DNA from: an uncultured Ruminiclostridium sp. | Lineage (GTDB): Bacteria > Bacillota > Clostridia > Oscillospirales > Ruminococcaceae | DNA length: 64,000 nt | NCBI GenBank assembly: GCA_949878745.1 | Contig: CATLBH010000001.1 | Location: 62,001 to 126,000 of the forward strand | Reading direction: 5' to 3' | Program-made: the position numbers and the translations under genes | Notes under the pieces: model-generated | What the model was told of the DNA's origin: nothing | What the model saw: the letters and a program-made list of their open reading frames with translations, nothing else | The model's database searches: none | Shown here: positions 24,406 through 32,788 of the stretch, piece by piece | Layout of the letters: every line of letters begins with the position of its first letter | Position numbering within the stretch: position 1 is the stretch's first letter

Positions 24406-24852
24406 ATGACCGAAATAAACAAAAAAACAGATCTTTTAAATAAACGCTATAATTATCTCACTATGGAAACCGAGGCCGCCTATCATGACGCTTCGCTTAA
24501 ATTAGGTCTTTCGGACAGCGTTTCGCTTATTTTATACACGCTCTGTAACCATGAGGGCGAATGCCTGTTGGGAGACATTTGCCGATTGGCGGGTATGAGG
24601 AAGCAGACTTTGAATTCCGCGATACGAAAGCTTGAAGCGGAGGGGACGGTTTATATGAAGGCGGCGGACGGAAAGAAAAAATACGTCTGCCTTACCGAAA
24701 AAGGCAAAGTGCTCAGCGAAAAAACCGTTTTAAAGCTCATTCGGATTGAAAACGAGATACTTGAAAGTTGGACGGAGGAAGAAAGGGAGCTTTATGTCAA
24801 GCTGGCGGAAAAGTACCTTAAAAGCTTTAGGGAAAAAATAAAAAATTTATAA
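24406..24852 (+). CDS. MarR-family transcriptional regulator
   Basis: 148 residues with a central winged helix-turn-helix (EGECLLGDICRLAGMRKQTLNSAIRKLEAEGTVY), wing (DGKKKYVCLTEKGK) and flanking dimerisation helices. Start chosen for AAAAAGGAGC just before the ATG; the in-frame ATG further up lies inside the promoter. A MATE exporter gene follows at 23 bases, so it most likely represses itself and the exporter through the inverted repeat upstream and lets go when a drug or metabolite binds. Confidence 0.9.
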   Translation: MTEINKKTDLLNKRYNYLTMETEAAYHDASLKLGLSDSVSLILYTLCNHEGECLLGDICRLAGMRKQTLNSAIRKLEAEGTVYMKAADGKKKYVCLTEKGKVLSEKTVLKLIRIENEILESWTEEERELYVKLAEKYLKSFREKIKNL

Positions 24853-24875
24853 TTTGTATGGAAGGAGAACGGAAA

Positions 24876-26207
24876 ATGAATATATCTCTTTCGGAACATT
24901 TCGGATACAGAAAGCTGGCGCGTTTTACCCTGCCATCGGTGGGAATGATGATTATGACCTCGGTTTACGGGGTTGTGGACGGATATTTTGTGTCAAATTA
25001 TGTGGGGCTTACCCCGTTCGCGGCGGTAAATCTGATAATGCCTTTTCTTATGATTTTAGGCGGAACGGGGTTTATGTTCGGTTCGGGGGGAAGCGCTCTT
25101 ATCGCCAAAACGCTTGGCGAGGGAAAAAGGGAGTTGGCAAACCGGACTTTTTCACTTCTGGTATACTCCGCCGCCGCTCTGGGGGTAATATTCGCCGTTT
25201 TCGGGACGGCGGCTTTAATACCCGTTTCCCGACTTCTGGGAGCGGAAGGGGAGCTGCTGGAAAATTGCGTAAGATACGGGAGAATATACCTTGCCGCAAT
25301 GCCTTTCTACCTTCTCGAATACACGTTTCAGAGTTTTTTTATAGCCGCCGAAAAGCCGCGCATGGGACTTTTGGTAACCGTTGCGGCGGGGGTGACCAAT
25401 ATAGCGCTGGACGCTTTGTTTGTGGCGGTATTTGAATGGGGGCTGGAAGGGGCGGCTCTGGCCACGGCTGTCAGCATTGCCGTGGGGGGAGGAATACCCC
25501 TTATTTACTTTTCCCGTAAAAACACGAGCCTTTTCAGGCTGGGGAAAACCCGCTTTGACGGAAAAGCCCTTCTCAAAACCTGTACCAACGGTTCCTCGGA
25601 GCTTATGAGCAACATATCCATGTCAATAGTCAATATGCTTTATAATTTTCAGCTTAACAGGTATGCGGGGGAAAACGGCATTGCGGCATTCGGTGTGATG
25701 ATGTATGTCAATCTTGTTTTTTTGGCGGTATTTATAGGATACTCCGCGGGAACGGCGCCTATCGTAAGCTATCATTACGGCGCGAAAAACAAAGGCGAAC
25801 TGAAGAGCCTTTTGAAAAAAAGCGCGGTGATAATATGGATAAGCTCCGCTTTTATGATAATAACGGCTCAGTTTCTGGCGTATCCTTTGGCCAAAATATT
25901 TGTGGGGTACGACGAAACGCTTATGGAGCTTACTCTCGGCGGATTCCGTATTTTTTCCGTGTCGTTTCTTTTCGCGGGAACGGCTATTTTCGGATCGTCT
26001 TTCTTTACCGCTCTTAACGACGGACTTACCTCGGCTCTTATTTCTTTTTTGCGCACTCTGGTGTTTCAGGCGGCGGCGGTGATGATACTTCCCGTTTTCT
26101 TTGATGTGGACGGGGTGTGGTTTTCCGTTGCGGCGGCGGAATTTACGGCGGCGGTAATGACGCTGATGTTTGTTTTCGGGAAAAAGAAAAAAAACGGTTA
26201 TTTGTAA
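24876..26207 (+). CDS. MATE-family multidrug/metabolite exporter
   Basis: 443 residues with about twelve membrane segments in two similar halves; cation-coupled export of drugs or metabolites. The N-terminus (FTLPSVGMMIMTSVYGVVDGYFV) and the NISMSIVNMLYNFQLNRY region fit the DinF/NorM-type family. The start is set at MNISLSEHF, eight bases after AAGGAG; the ATG six codons earlier overlaps that site. Controlled together with the upstream MarR gene. Confidence 0.9.
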   Translation: MNISLSEHFGYRKLARFTLPSVGMMIMTSVYGVVDGYFVSNYVGLTPFAAVNLIMPFLMILGGTGFMFGSGGSALIAKTLGEGKRELANRTFSLLVYSAAALGVIFAVFGTAALIPVSRLLGAEGELLENCVRYGRIYLAAMPFYLLEYTFQSFFIAAEKPRMGLLVTVAAGVTNIALDALFVAVFEWGLEGAALATAVSIAVGGGIPLIYFSRKNTSLFRLGKTRFDGKALLKTCTNGSSELMSNISMSIVNMLYNFQLNRYAGENGIAAFGVMMYVNLVFLAVFIGYSAGTAPIVSYHYGAKNKGELKSLLKKSAVIIWISSAFMIITAQFLAYPLAKIFVGYDETLMELTLGGFRIFSVSFLFAGTAIFGSSFFTALNDGLTSALISFLRTLVFQAAAVMILPVFFDVDGVWFSVAAAEFTAAVMTLMFVFGKKKKNGYL

Positions 26208-26261
26208 GATTTTCAAAAACAGTAACACAAACTACGCTTTTCGAATAAACTGTGGTAAATG

Positions 26262-26316
26262 CGCAATACGGGGTACGGAAATCAAGCTTGCGGCTTGATT
26301 AAAAGTAGGTATTGCG
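26262..26316. other. Nested hairpin in the leader of a small membrane-protein gene
   Basis: Outer stem CGCAATAC / GTATTGCG encloses an inner stem ATCAAGC / GCTTGAT. It ends 24 bases before the ATG of the 53-residue protein, next to its ribosome-binding site, so it could act as a leader structure. No known riboswitch is recognised. Confidence 0.4.
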
Positions 26317-26340
26317 GAAAGGCGCGGAAGGGGTGATTGT

Positions 26341-26502
26341 ATGAGGGGCGGCAAATGCGGGAAGGGAAAAGGAAAACTGGCTCTGATAGCTTTTGTTATG
26401 GCTCTTATATGCTTTTGCTTTCTTTCCGCGAAAATTATGCTTGTGGTTTTGGCGGTGTCGCTTATAGCGGCGGGGATTTGGCTGCTGAAATGCGGGTGTT
26501 AA
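26341..26502 (+). CDS. 53-residue Cys-containing membrane protein
   Basis: Begins MRGGKCGKGKGK, then two hydrophobic segments (LALIAFVMALICFCFLSA and LVVLAVSLIAAGIWLL) and ends KCGC. The positive N-terminus and hydrophobic hairpin suggest a small inner-membrane protein. AAGGGGTG lies upstream of the ATG at fair spacing. No family recognised. spoVM lies about 210 bases downstream in the same direction, with repeats between. Confidence 0.55.
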   Translation: MRGGKCGKGKGKLALIAFVMALICFCFLSAKIMLVVLAVSLIAAGIWLLKCGC

Positions 26503-26525
26503 CGCTGTTTTCGGGTTGGCTTTAA

Positions 26526-26580
26526 TACTATTTTCAAATTAAAAAGATTGCAAAATTTAGTGGATAATTTGAAATTAGTA
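26526..26580. repeat. TNA element, single-hairpin variant
   Basis: TACTATTTTCAAATTA pairs with TAATTTGAAATTAGTA apart from one mismatch; flanked by TAA on both sides (26523-26525, 26581-26583). It has the family's ends and target duplication but a stem sequence seen nowhere else in the window and no central linker. Confidence 0.55.
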
Positions 26581-26616
26581 TAAGGACACGAATAAGCAAC
26601 TTTGAAAACAGGATAA

Positions 26617-26698
26617 TACTAATCTGTGGGATTAGTGTTTCGGGTGTAATCTTTAATCATATTTCCGACTTCGTCTACAATACGATTAAAGATTAGTA
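26617..26698 (-). repeat. TNA double-hairpin element, copy D
   Basis: Reverse orientation. Hairpin 1 uses CTTTAATCGTATT / AATATGATTAAAG with the GTAGACGAAGTCGG loop, then the linker; hairpin 2 is cut down to ACTAATC-CCACA-GATTAGT. Flanks TAA / CAA. It sits only 18 bases before the spoVM start codon. Confidence 0.7.
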
Positions 26699-26716
26699 CA
26701 AGAAAGTGAGGTACAT

Positions 26717-26800
26717 ATGAAGATCGTTGTGGTGAAGAGTCCGAAATTTCTGGCGGGGTTTTTAAGACTGTTTTTCGGAATAAAAAAAACACAGAGCTGA
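26717..26800 (+). CDS. spoVM: Stage V sporulation protein M (SpoVM), 27 residues
   Basis: A 27-residue amphipathic peptide starting MKIVVVKSPKFLAGF and continuing LRLFFGIKK. It matches the Bacillus SpoVM plan: MKxYxIKLPKFLGGxVRAMLG, including the helix-breaking proline (Pro9) and the basic face. SpoVM binds the convex forespore membrane and anchors SpoIVA to begin coat assembly. A GTGAGGT site precedes the ATG and a terminator follows the stop. Easily missed by annotation because of its size. It is the best evidence in the window that the organism forms endospores. Confidence 0.85.
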   Translation: MKIVVVKSPKFLAGFLRLFFGIKKTQS

Positions 26801-26806
26801 AAAAAC

Positions 26807-26848
26807 AAAAGGATTCGGAGAAGCCGAGGCTTTTCCGAATCCTTTTTG
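26807..26848. terminator. Terminator after spoVM (bidirectional)
   Basis: Stem AAAAGGATTCGGA with TCCGAATCCTTTT, T-run on both strands; it separates spoVM from the convergent anti-sigma gene. Confidence 0.85.
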
Positions 26849-26863
26849 CTTACCCTATAAAGG

Positions 26864-27781
26864 TCAGTTTATTTCAATGGCTTCCGCGGCGACGCCGATA
26901 ATCTCTTTTTTGTCCGCTCCGTCGCTGTTTTTAAGAGAAAAGGCGTATTTTCCGTTTTCCCAGCGAACCTCGTATATGACCTTGTCGCCGTTTTGCTGAG
27001 CGTACAGCACGGCGCTTGCGTCGGAATAATTTCTGATTTCCTCCCGCGCCGCGGTACCGTCGTTTTGGGCGGAGGCGCCGGAATCCTCGCCGAGATTCCA
27101 AACGGCGAAGGAATAATGACGCCCTTCATAAACAAACTCCCCCGTCAGCGCGTTTTCGGAGGCGTCGTTGGAAACGCCGTATGTCAGGACTTGGGCGTTT
27201 TCGGGCGCGTTAAAGGAAGGCTCCGAGGGAGATTCGGCGACCGTATCCTCCGTATACTCCTCAAACGCCATGTCAAAGTCCTTTTCGGCGGTCGGTTGGG
27301 TTATTAGCGTGTCTTCAAGGACATACTCTCCTTCGGTTTCCAAGTTGTCGGCGAATTCGGCGAATTTTCCTTCCTCGCCGCCGGCATTTGCCTCCAAAGA
27401 GAGTGAGCAGTCTTCGGGAGCTTGCTCGCAGGCTTCGATTTGGGCTTCGTTTTCGTTTTGGATAAATCCCGTCAGTGCGGTGGTGAGAACGGCGGCGTCG
27501 TTTACCGACGCGTTGATTTCCATACCCGCGTTTTCCGCGTTATTATGCGCTTCTTCCGTAAAGCTGACGGTATTCTTTATTTCCATACGAAGCAAAAAGG
27601 CGGCTGCCGCCACAAGGCAAACACAAGCGGCCGTGGAAACGGCGGGCTTTATATATCTCAAGGCCTTAAATTTTGTGCCGTTAAGTTCGGCTTTTTTCAG
27701 AATATTTTCATACATTCTCTTTTCGGCGTCTTTTTCGGGTTCTATCCCGTCAATGGCGCCGACTATTCTTTCGTCGGTCAC
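26864..27781 (-). CDS. Probable membrane anti-sigma factor
   Basis: 305 residues. A cytoplasmic N-terminus of about 45 residues, one membrane segment (VSTAACVCLVAAAAFLL), a long acidic low-complexity stretch outside, and a folded C-terminal domain (about residues 205-305) with beta strands such as YEVRWENGKYAFSL. Its ATG overlaps the stop of the sigma-factor gene, the standard arrangement for an ECF sigma and its regulator. I see no zinc-binding HxxxCxxC motif, so it is not a ZAS-type factor; assignment rests on context and topology. Confidence 0.6.
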   Translation of the reverse strand: MTDERIVGAIDGIEPEKDAEKRMYENILKKAELNGTKFKALRYIKPAVSTAACVCLVAAAAFLLRMEIKNTVSFTEEAHNNAENAGMEINASVNDAAVLTTALTGFIQNENEAQIEACEQAPEDCSLSLEANAGGEEGKFAEFADNLETEGEYVLEDTLITQPTAEKDFDMAFEEYTEDTVAESPSEPSFNAPENAQVLTYGVSNDASENALTGEFVYEGRHYSFAVWNLGEDSGASAQNDGTAAREEIRNYSDASAVLYAQQNGDKVIYEVRWENGKYAFSLKNSDGADKKEIIGVAAEAIEIN

Positions 27782-28272
27782 TTCTGTTCACCTCCTATCT
27801 TTATTTTAAGCATTTCTCTTGCTTCCCGCATATGGTTTCTTACCGTGGAAGAGGGTTTACGCAGGATTTTGGCTATTTCCTCGGTTTTGTATCCCATATA
27901 ATAGTATAAATAAATCACGTCCTTATATTTTGGGGGCAGCTTCATTACCTCTCTTAGGGTTTCGTCGATTCCGAAGGAGCAGTCGGCGCTTATTTCTTCG
28001 CAGCCGTCAAGGGAGACTACGCTTTTGTGCCATTTGCTCTTAAGCTTATCCTTACATAAATTCATGGCGGTCACGGAGAGCCACTTTTTTTCGTGTTCTT
28101 CCCCGTTAAAGGTATATTTTCCCCCGAGAACCTTGACGAACACGTCTTCGGTACAGTCCTCGGAGTCAAAGCTGTTTTTCATATATATAAAACAAACGCG
28201 GTAAACGAATTTGTAATATTTTAAATAAAAGGCTTCAAAATCCTCGTCGGGTCGGATATAGGAGTCTGACAT
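27778..28272 (-). CDS. ECF-type RNA polymerase sigma factor
   Basis: 164 residues with region 2 (FEAFYLKYYKFVYRVCFIYMKNSFDSEDCTEDVFVKVL) and region 4 (LPPKYKDVIYLYYYMGYKTEEIAKILRKPSSTVRNHMREAREML). It directs polymerase to stress promoters when released by its anti-sigma partner, encoded immediately downstream with a 4-base overlap (ATGA). An AAAGGAG site precedes the start. No clear autoregulatory promoter could be picked out by eye. Confidence 0.92.
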   Translation of the reverse strand: MSDSYIRPDEDFEAFYLKYYKFVYRVCFIYMKNSFDSEDCTEDVFVKVLGGKYTFNGEEHEKKWLSVTAMNLCKDKLKSKWHKSVVSLDGCEEISADCSFGIDETLREVMKLPPKYKDVIYLYYYMGYKTEEIAKILRKPSSTVRNHMREAREMLKIKIGGEQK

Positions 28273-28376
28273 ACGAGATTTTCTCCTTTCATAAATATAA
28301 CGATTTAGGACACGCTTTTGTCGGTGTTTTTAAAAAAATTTTCCTGTTGAATAAACCCGCGAATAAAAATATTTCA

Positions 28377-28537
28377 GGAACCGCTGATTAAAGCGGTGTG
28401 TGTATATTGCGCGGCAGATTTTTCGTCAGATTGTACAAATTCGACGCAGGCGGGCTAGCGCCCGTCAAGGAGAAGTTGTGCAATCTGACGGAAAATATGC
28501 AAGCAAGATGCGCGCATCCGATTTAATCAGTGGTTCC
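28377..28537. repeat. P-family palindromic element, 161 bp, at the rsgA stop codon
   Basis: Near-exact reverse complement of 13458-13618. Flanked by TTCA on both sides (28373-28376, 28538-28541); the right copy contains the TCA that is the rsgA stop codon (TGA on the minus strand). Confidence 0.8.
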
Positions 28538-28538
28538 T

Positions 28539-29417
28539 TCAGTATTCTCTTTCTTTTTTCAGCGCCTCTTCATATATCCTGCAATAGCTTTCGTGTCTTG
28601 AAAGGGCTATTCTTCCGTTTTTTACCGCTTCTCTCACCGCACAGCTTTCCTCTTTTATATGGGAGCAGTTTTTAAAGCGGCATTTGTCGGTGTATTCACG
28701 GAATTCGCGGAAGCAGCCCGCCACCTCTTCGGAAGGAATGGCTCCGTATCGGCTTACCTCCACGGTGGAAAAGCCGGGGGTGTCGGCTATATAGGTGTTT
28801 TCGCCGAGGTTGTAAAGCCTTACCTCGCGGGTGGTGTGCTTCCCTCTGCCCAGCTTTTTGCTTATTTCCGAGGTTTTGTGCTCGGCGGAGGGGGCGATGT
28901 ATTTCATAAGGCTGGATTTTCCCACTCCGGTGTTTCCTATGAGGGCGGAGGTTTTGCCCTTAAGATAATCCCTCAGCTCCTCGGAGCCGAAGCCCTCCCG
29001 ATTGTCCACCAAAAAGGTTTTGCAGCCTATGTTTGAATATATTTCGGCGTATTTTTCCGCCTTGGCCAGATCGATTTTGGTGAAGGCGAATACGGTTTCG
29101 ATACTTTTGCTTTCAAAAACCGCCGTCAGCTTGTCCAGAACGAAGAGATTGGGTGGCGGCTCGCAGGAGGAAACCACGAGAACCATTATGTCGATATTGG
29201 CCAGGGGGGGACGTATTATTTCGTTCTTTCTTTCCAGAACGTCGGTTATTACCGTTTCCGCGTTATCCTCAAAGAGGAGGTTAACGTAATCGCCGGTAAC
29301 CGGCTTTATTCCGTTAAGGCGAAAAACGCCTCTCGATTTGGCCTGTACGGTGCCCGACGGGGTTTCCACGGCGTAGAGGCCGCCGCTGACGGTTACGATT
29401 CTGTTTTCGTTTGTCAA
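28539..29417 (-). CDS. rsgA: Ribosome small subunit-dependent GTPase A
   Basis: 292 residues; circularly permuted GTPase that checks late 30S assembly. N-terminal OB-fold (VQAKSRGVFRLNGIKPVTGDYV), then permuted G motifs: FTKIDL (G4), then GNTGVGKSSLM (G1), RHTTREV-type switch (KHTTREVRL), DTPGFS (G3), and a C-terminal zinc site (CRFKNCSHIKEESCAV). Length is normal. It is the last gene of the leftward operon that includes prkC and stp, as in many Firmicutes; rpe and thiN, often next, are absent here. Confidence 0.95.
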   Translation of the reverse strand: MTNENRIVTVSGGLYAVETPSGTVQAKSRGVFRLNGIKPVTGDYVNLLFEDNAETVITDVLERKNEIIRPPLANIDIMVLVVSSCEPPPNLFVLDKLTAVFESKSIETVFAFTKIDLAKAEKYAEIYSNIGCKTFLVDNREGFGSEELRDYLKGKTSALIGNTGVGKSSLMKYIAPSAEHKTSEISKKLGRGKHTTREVRLYNLGENTYIADTPGFSTVEVSRYGAIPSEEVAGCFREFREYTDKCRFKNCSHIKEESCAVREAVKNGRIALSRHESYCRIYEEALKKEREY

Positions 29418-29440
29418 GGTTTTTCTCCTTTTTCGGTTTT

Positions 29441-29481
29441 GTAACAGGGGAAGCCCCGAAAGAAAGGGCTTCCCCTGTTAC
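29441..29481 (-). other. Perfect 16-bp hairpin between prkC and rsgA
   Basis: GTAACAGGGGAAGCCC and its exact complement around a 9-base loop. It has no T-run, so it is more likely an RNA processing or stabilising hairpin, or a weak attenuator, than a full terminator. Confidence 0.5.
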
Positions 29482-29508
29482 GATAAGAAGATTTGTTTTA
29501 TTGTCCCG

Positions 29509-31788
29509 TTATAAAGCGCCTATTCCTTGATCCGCTTCGGTTTGAGGCAGGGTAAGCTCCGCGGACGACGTTTCGGAATCGGAATCGAAATCAAAGGGAT
29601 CGGGAGACGAGGTTGAAGCGCTTTCCTGAGTGGTGGTCTGTGCGGATTCGGCCTGAAGCTCCTTAAAGACGTTTTCGTTAAAGGTCTTGGGCTGTTTTTC
29701 CACCGGCTCGGTATCGAAGTTCACTTCAAGCTCTATAAGCGTTTTGCTCTTTCCGGTAGCGGTATTTTCCACCACGATGCCGTAGCTGTGAACGCCGGTT
29801 CCCGTAATTTGCCAGTTTATCTGTTTGCTTAAGGAAATATCCCTTGTTTCGGTGAGCTCCTCCTGCAATACCCCGTCGATATAATATTTGAATATATATT
29901 CGCCGCTGGCGCTTTCGTTTATGCTTAAGTCGATGCTGCTGGATTTCTGGGGGGTTTCGCCGTTGCATACGTAAATGGTGACTACGGTGTTTTTCTCGAC
30001 TTTTTCGTTGGGCTCTATGCTCTGGCTTATAACTCTTCCTTTTTCAACGGTTCCGTCCTCGCTGGGGATATATTCGAAGAGGGGGACTAAGTCGTTGCGT
30101 TCCGCGTTTTGTTTGGCGGTGGCTTCGGTAAGGTTTTTGAAGTTGGGAACCACGGTAAGTGTGGGAGAGGGACCCTGACTGACGAAAATCACGACCTTTG
30201 TGCCCACCTCCGCTCTTGTTCTCGCGGGGGGTTCTGTCTTTATGACGCAGTCGCGGGCGATATCGTCGTTCACCACGGATACTATTTCGGTTTTGAAGCC
30301 GCGCACCTCAAGCTGGGTTTTCGCTTCGTTTTTGGGGCGGGAGGTGAAGTCGTCTATTTCCTCCATTTTGGGGCCGAGGCTTATGGTGACGGTTATCTGC
30401 TGAGTTATTTTTATGGTGGAACCCGCGCCTACGCTCTGATATATTATTTCTCCCTCGGGGGCGCTGTCGTTCTCTCTTGTGAGCTGGAAACGGTAGATAT
30501 TTCCGTACTCGCTTCTCAGCTCGTCCTCGGTAAGTCCCACAAAAAGAGGAACTGTAACTTCCTCGATATTGGTGTTTTCCTGTGTGGGCACGGTGTCCAC
30601 CACGACTTTGTACACCACGAAGGCCGCCACGATAACGAACACGGCGGTAACGGCGAACAGCACCGACAGCAGAGGAGAACGTCTGGGGGCTACCTCGTCG
30701 TCGTACTCTTCACCGTATTCCTCCTGTTCTTCCTCCTCTTCGATATCGGGCTTAAGAGCATATCCTCTCCTTGCCGCAGGCGAGGAAGAGGAAGAGGAAG
30801 CGGCAGCGGGGGCGGGGGCGGATTTACGTCCGCCGTTTTTTCCCATGTCGGGGGAAGGGGTTTTTGAACCTTTGGGGCTTTTTTTCGCCGGCTCGGTCAC
30901 CTTGTCGAAATACTTGGTGGTGCCGTCAGTGGAAAAATATTTATACTCGAAGACGATACTGGGATTCTGTTTGAATTCCTCTATGTCCTTCATCATTTCT
31001 CCCGCAGTCTGATAACGCTTTGAAGGCTCCTTCTGCATTGCCTTTTCGGTTATTTCCTCCAGACCCTCGGGTATTGAATTGTTGATGTCGGACATTTTTT
31101 TCGCGCTTGTCTGCATATGCATCAGGGCTATCGCCACGGGGCTGTCTCCGTCGAATGGCTTTTTGCCGGTAAGCATTTCGTACATCATAATGCCTATGGA
31201 ATAGATATCGCTTCTTTCGTCGGTGACGTCGCCCCTCGCCTGTTCGGGGCTTATATAATGTACGGAGCCTATGGCTTTTTCGGACATGGTTTTGTCGGTC
31301 TCGCGGTTGAAGCGGGCGATACCGAAATCCATGACCTTTATGGTGCCGTCCGATAAAAGCATCACGTTCTGGGGCTTTATGTCGCGGTGGACAATTCCTC
31401 TGTCGTGGGCGTGCTGAAGAGCCTTAAGTATCTGCATGGTAAAGTGCACCACGTCCTTCCACTTAAGAACTCCCTGTTTTGAGATATACTCGGAGAGGTT
31501 GATCCCGTCGATATATTCCATCACGATAAACTGAAGCTTTTCGGTAAAGCCCACATCGTAAATTTTGACTATATTGGGGTGAGACAGAAGGGCGATGGCT
31601 TTTGACTCGTTTCTGAATCGGCGCATAAAGTCCTCGCTGGCCGCAAACTCGGTTTTTAGTATTTTAACGGCCACCACTCTGTCCTCGGTTATATCTCTGG
31701 CCTTGTATATGTCCGCCATTCCGCCGACGCCGATAAGCTCGAGAAGCTCGTATCTTCCGTCAAGCTTTTTTCCGATATTACTGTCCAT
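29509..31788 (-). CDS. prkC: PASTA-domain Ser/Thr protein kinase
   Basis: 759 residues. Kinase domain about 1-275 with GVGGMADIYKA glycine loop, VAVKILK lysine, HRDIKPQNV catalytic loop and DFGIAR; a proline/serine-rich linker; a single membrane segment at about 375-400 (LFAVTAVFVIVAAFVVYKV); three extracellular PASTA repeats (about 410-610) that sense muropeptides; then a C-terminal Ig-like region and a Ser/Thr-rich tail. It works with the PP2C phosphatase encoded upstream to control wall growth, and in spore formers germination. A TNA hairpin element lies between the two genes. Confidence 0.96.
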   Translation of the reverse strand: MDSNIGKKLDGRYELLELIGVGGMADIYKARDITEDRVVAVKILKTEFAASEDFMRRFRNESKAIALLSHPNIVKIYDVGFTEKLQFIVMEYIDGINLSEYISKQGVLKWKDVVHFTMQILKALQHAHDRGIVHRDIKPQNVMLLSDGTIKVMDFGIARFNRETDKTMSEKAIGSVHYISPEQARGDVTDERSDIYSIGIMMYEMLTGKKPFDGDSPVAIALMHMQTSAKKMSDINNSIPEGLEEITEKAMQKEPSKRYQTAGEMMKDIEEFKQNPSIVFEYKYFSTDGTTKYFDKVTEPAKKSPKGSKTPSPDMGKNGGRKSAPAPAAASSSSSSPAARRGYALKPDIEEEEEQEEYGEEYDDEVAPRRSPLLSVLFAVTAVFVIVAAFVVYKVVVDTVPTQENTNIEEVTVPLFVGLTEDELRSEYGNIYRFQLTRENDSAPEGEIIYQSVGAGSTIKITQQITVTISLGPKMEEIDDFTSRPKNEAKTQLEVRGFKTEIVSVVNDDIARDCVIKTEPPARTRAEVGTKVVIFVSQGPSPTLTVVPNFKNLTEATAKQNAERNDLVPLFEYIPSEDGTVEKGRVISQSIEPNEKVEKNTVVTIYVCNGETPQKSSSIDLSINESASGEYIFKYYIDGVLQEELTETRDISLSKQINWQITGTGVHSYGIVVENTATGKSKTLIELEVNFDTEPVEKQPKTFNENVFKELQAESAQTTTQESASTSSPDPFDFDSDSETSSAELTLPQTEADQGIGAL

Positions 31789-31829
31789 AATATATCCGCC
31801 ATTTCTCCACGCTTAATTTTTTTGCGTTA

Positions 31830-31941
31830 TACTAATCTTTAATCATATTGTAGACGAAGTCGGAAATATGATTAAAGATTACACCCGAAACACTAATCTT
31901 TGGTCAACATTTTTTGTGTGTAATCCGACCAAAGATTAGTA
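31830..31941 (+). repeat. TNA double-hairpin element, copy E
   Basis: Ends TACTAATC / GATTAGTA, TTA on both sides (31827-31829, 31942-31944). Hairpin 1 AATCTTTAATCATATT with AATATGATTAAAGATT (perfect 16 bp), linker, hairpin 2 CTAATCTTTGGTC / GACCAAAGATTAG. It interrupts the stp-prkC junction of the operon. Confidence 0.78.
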
Positions 31942-31999
31942 TTATTTTCCCTGCGCGGACGGGAAAAATATGTATATATTTTTGTTATATTTTCGGTAT

Positions 32000-32734
32000 T
32001 TAATATTTTAAAACCGCCACTGTCGCGTTATCACGCCCGCCGTTGGCCAAAGCGTAGTCTATAAGCATATCGCAGCACTTGTTTATCGGGTTGCTCACAA
32101 TAATACCCGCTATCTCCGAATCGTCACCGTAGGAATGAAGGCCGTCGGAGCACAAAAGGAGTATGTTTCCTTCTTCAAGATCAATCTCAAAATAATCGGG
32201 GGTTATGTCTCTTGTGGCTCCCACCGCTCTGGTAAGGCGGCTTCTGTAGGGGTGAGTTCGGCTTTCCTCCTCGGTAATCCTGCCCAGTTCCAGAAGGCGG
32301 CGCACCTCGGTGTGATCCTTTGTCACCTGCTGCATGCTTTCGCCGAATATTCTGTAGCAGCGGCTGTCCCCCACGTTTATTATATAGGCTCTTTCGGCGT
32401 AAACTATCGCGGCGACGCAGGTGGTGCCCATTCCTCTTTTGTCCGGCTCGCTTCGGGCGCGGTCGAAAACAAAGCTGTTGGCGGCGGTGACGGAGGTTAT
32501 CAGGAGGTTTCTGATAAAGTTTCGGTTGCTGCTGGAGCGGAAGCCCTCGGATATTCTGTCGCGCATGGTGTCCAAAGTCATCTGGCTGGCGCAGCTTCCC
32601 GCGTTTTCGCCGCCCATTCCGTCGCACACCACCAGCACGGCGGCTTCCTCGTTTTCGCCTAAATAGCTTGCCCATACCCGATCCTGATTTTCGTTTCGGA
32701 TAAGGCCTATATCGGTTTTGGAATAAAATTTCAT
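32000..32734 (-). CDS. stp: PP2C-type Ser/Thr protein phosphatase
   Basis: 244 residues; metal-dependent phosphatase that reverses the action of the PASTA kinase. Metal-binding motifs are intact: DGMGGENAG, GDSRCYRI, CSDGLHSYGD and GGRDNATV at the end. Length is typical of the Stp1/PrpC group. An AAGGAG site precedes the ATG. It lies between rlmN and prkC as in most Firmicutes. Confidence 0.95.
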   Translation of the reverse strand: MKFYSKTDIGLIRNENQDRVWASYLGENEEAAVLVVCDGMGGENAGSCASQMTLDTMRDRISEGFRSSSNRNFIRNLLITSVTAANSFVFDRARSEPDKRGMGTTCVAAIVYAERAYIINVGDSRCYRIFGESMQQVTKDHTEVRRLLELGRITEEESRTHPYRSRLTRAVGATRDITPDYFEIDLEEGNILLLCSDGLHSYGDDSEIAGIIVSNPINKCCDMLIDYALANGGRDNATVAVLKY

Positions 32735-32788
32735 TTTATATCTAAACTCCTTAGTGAGATGTTGACTTGATATTATTCATCTAAATAT

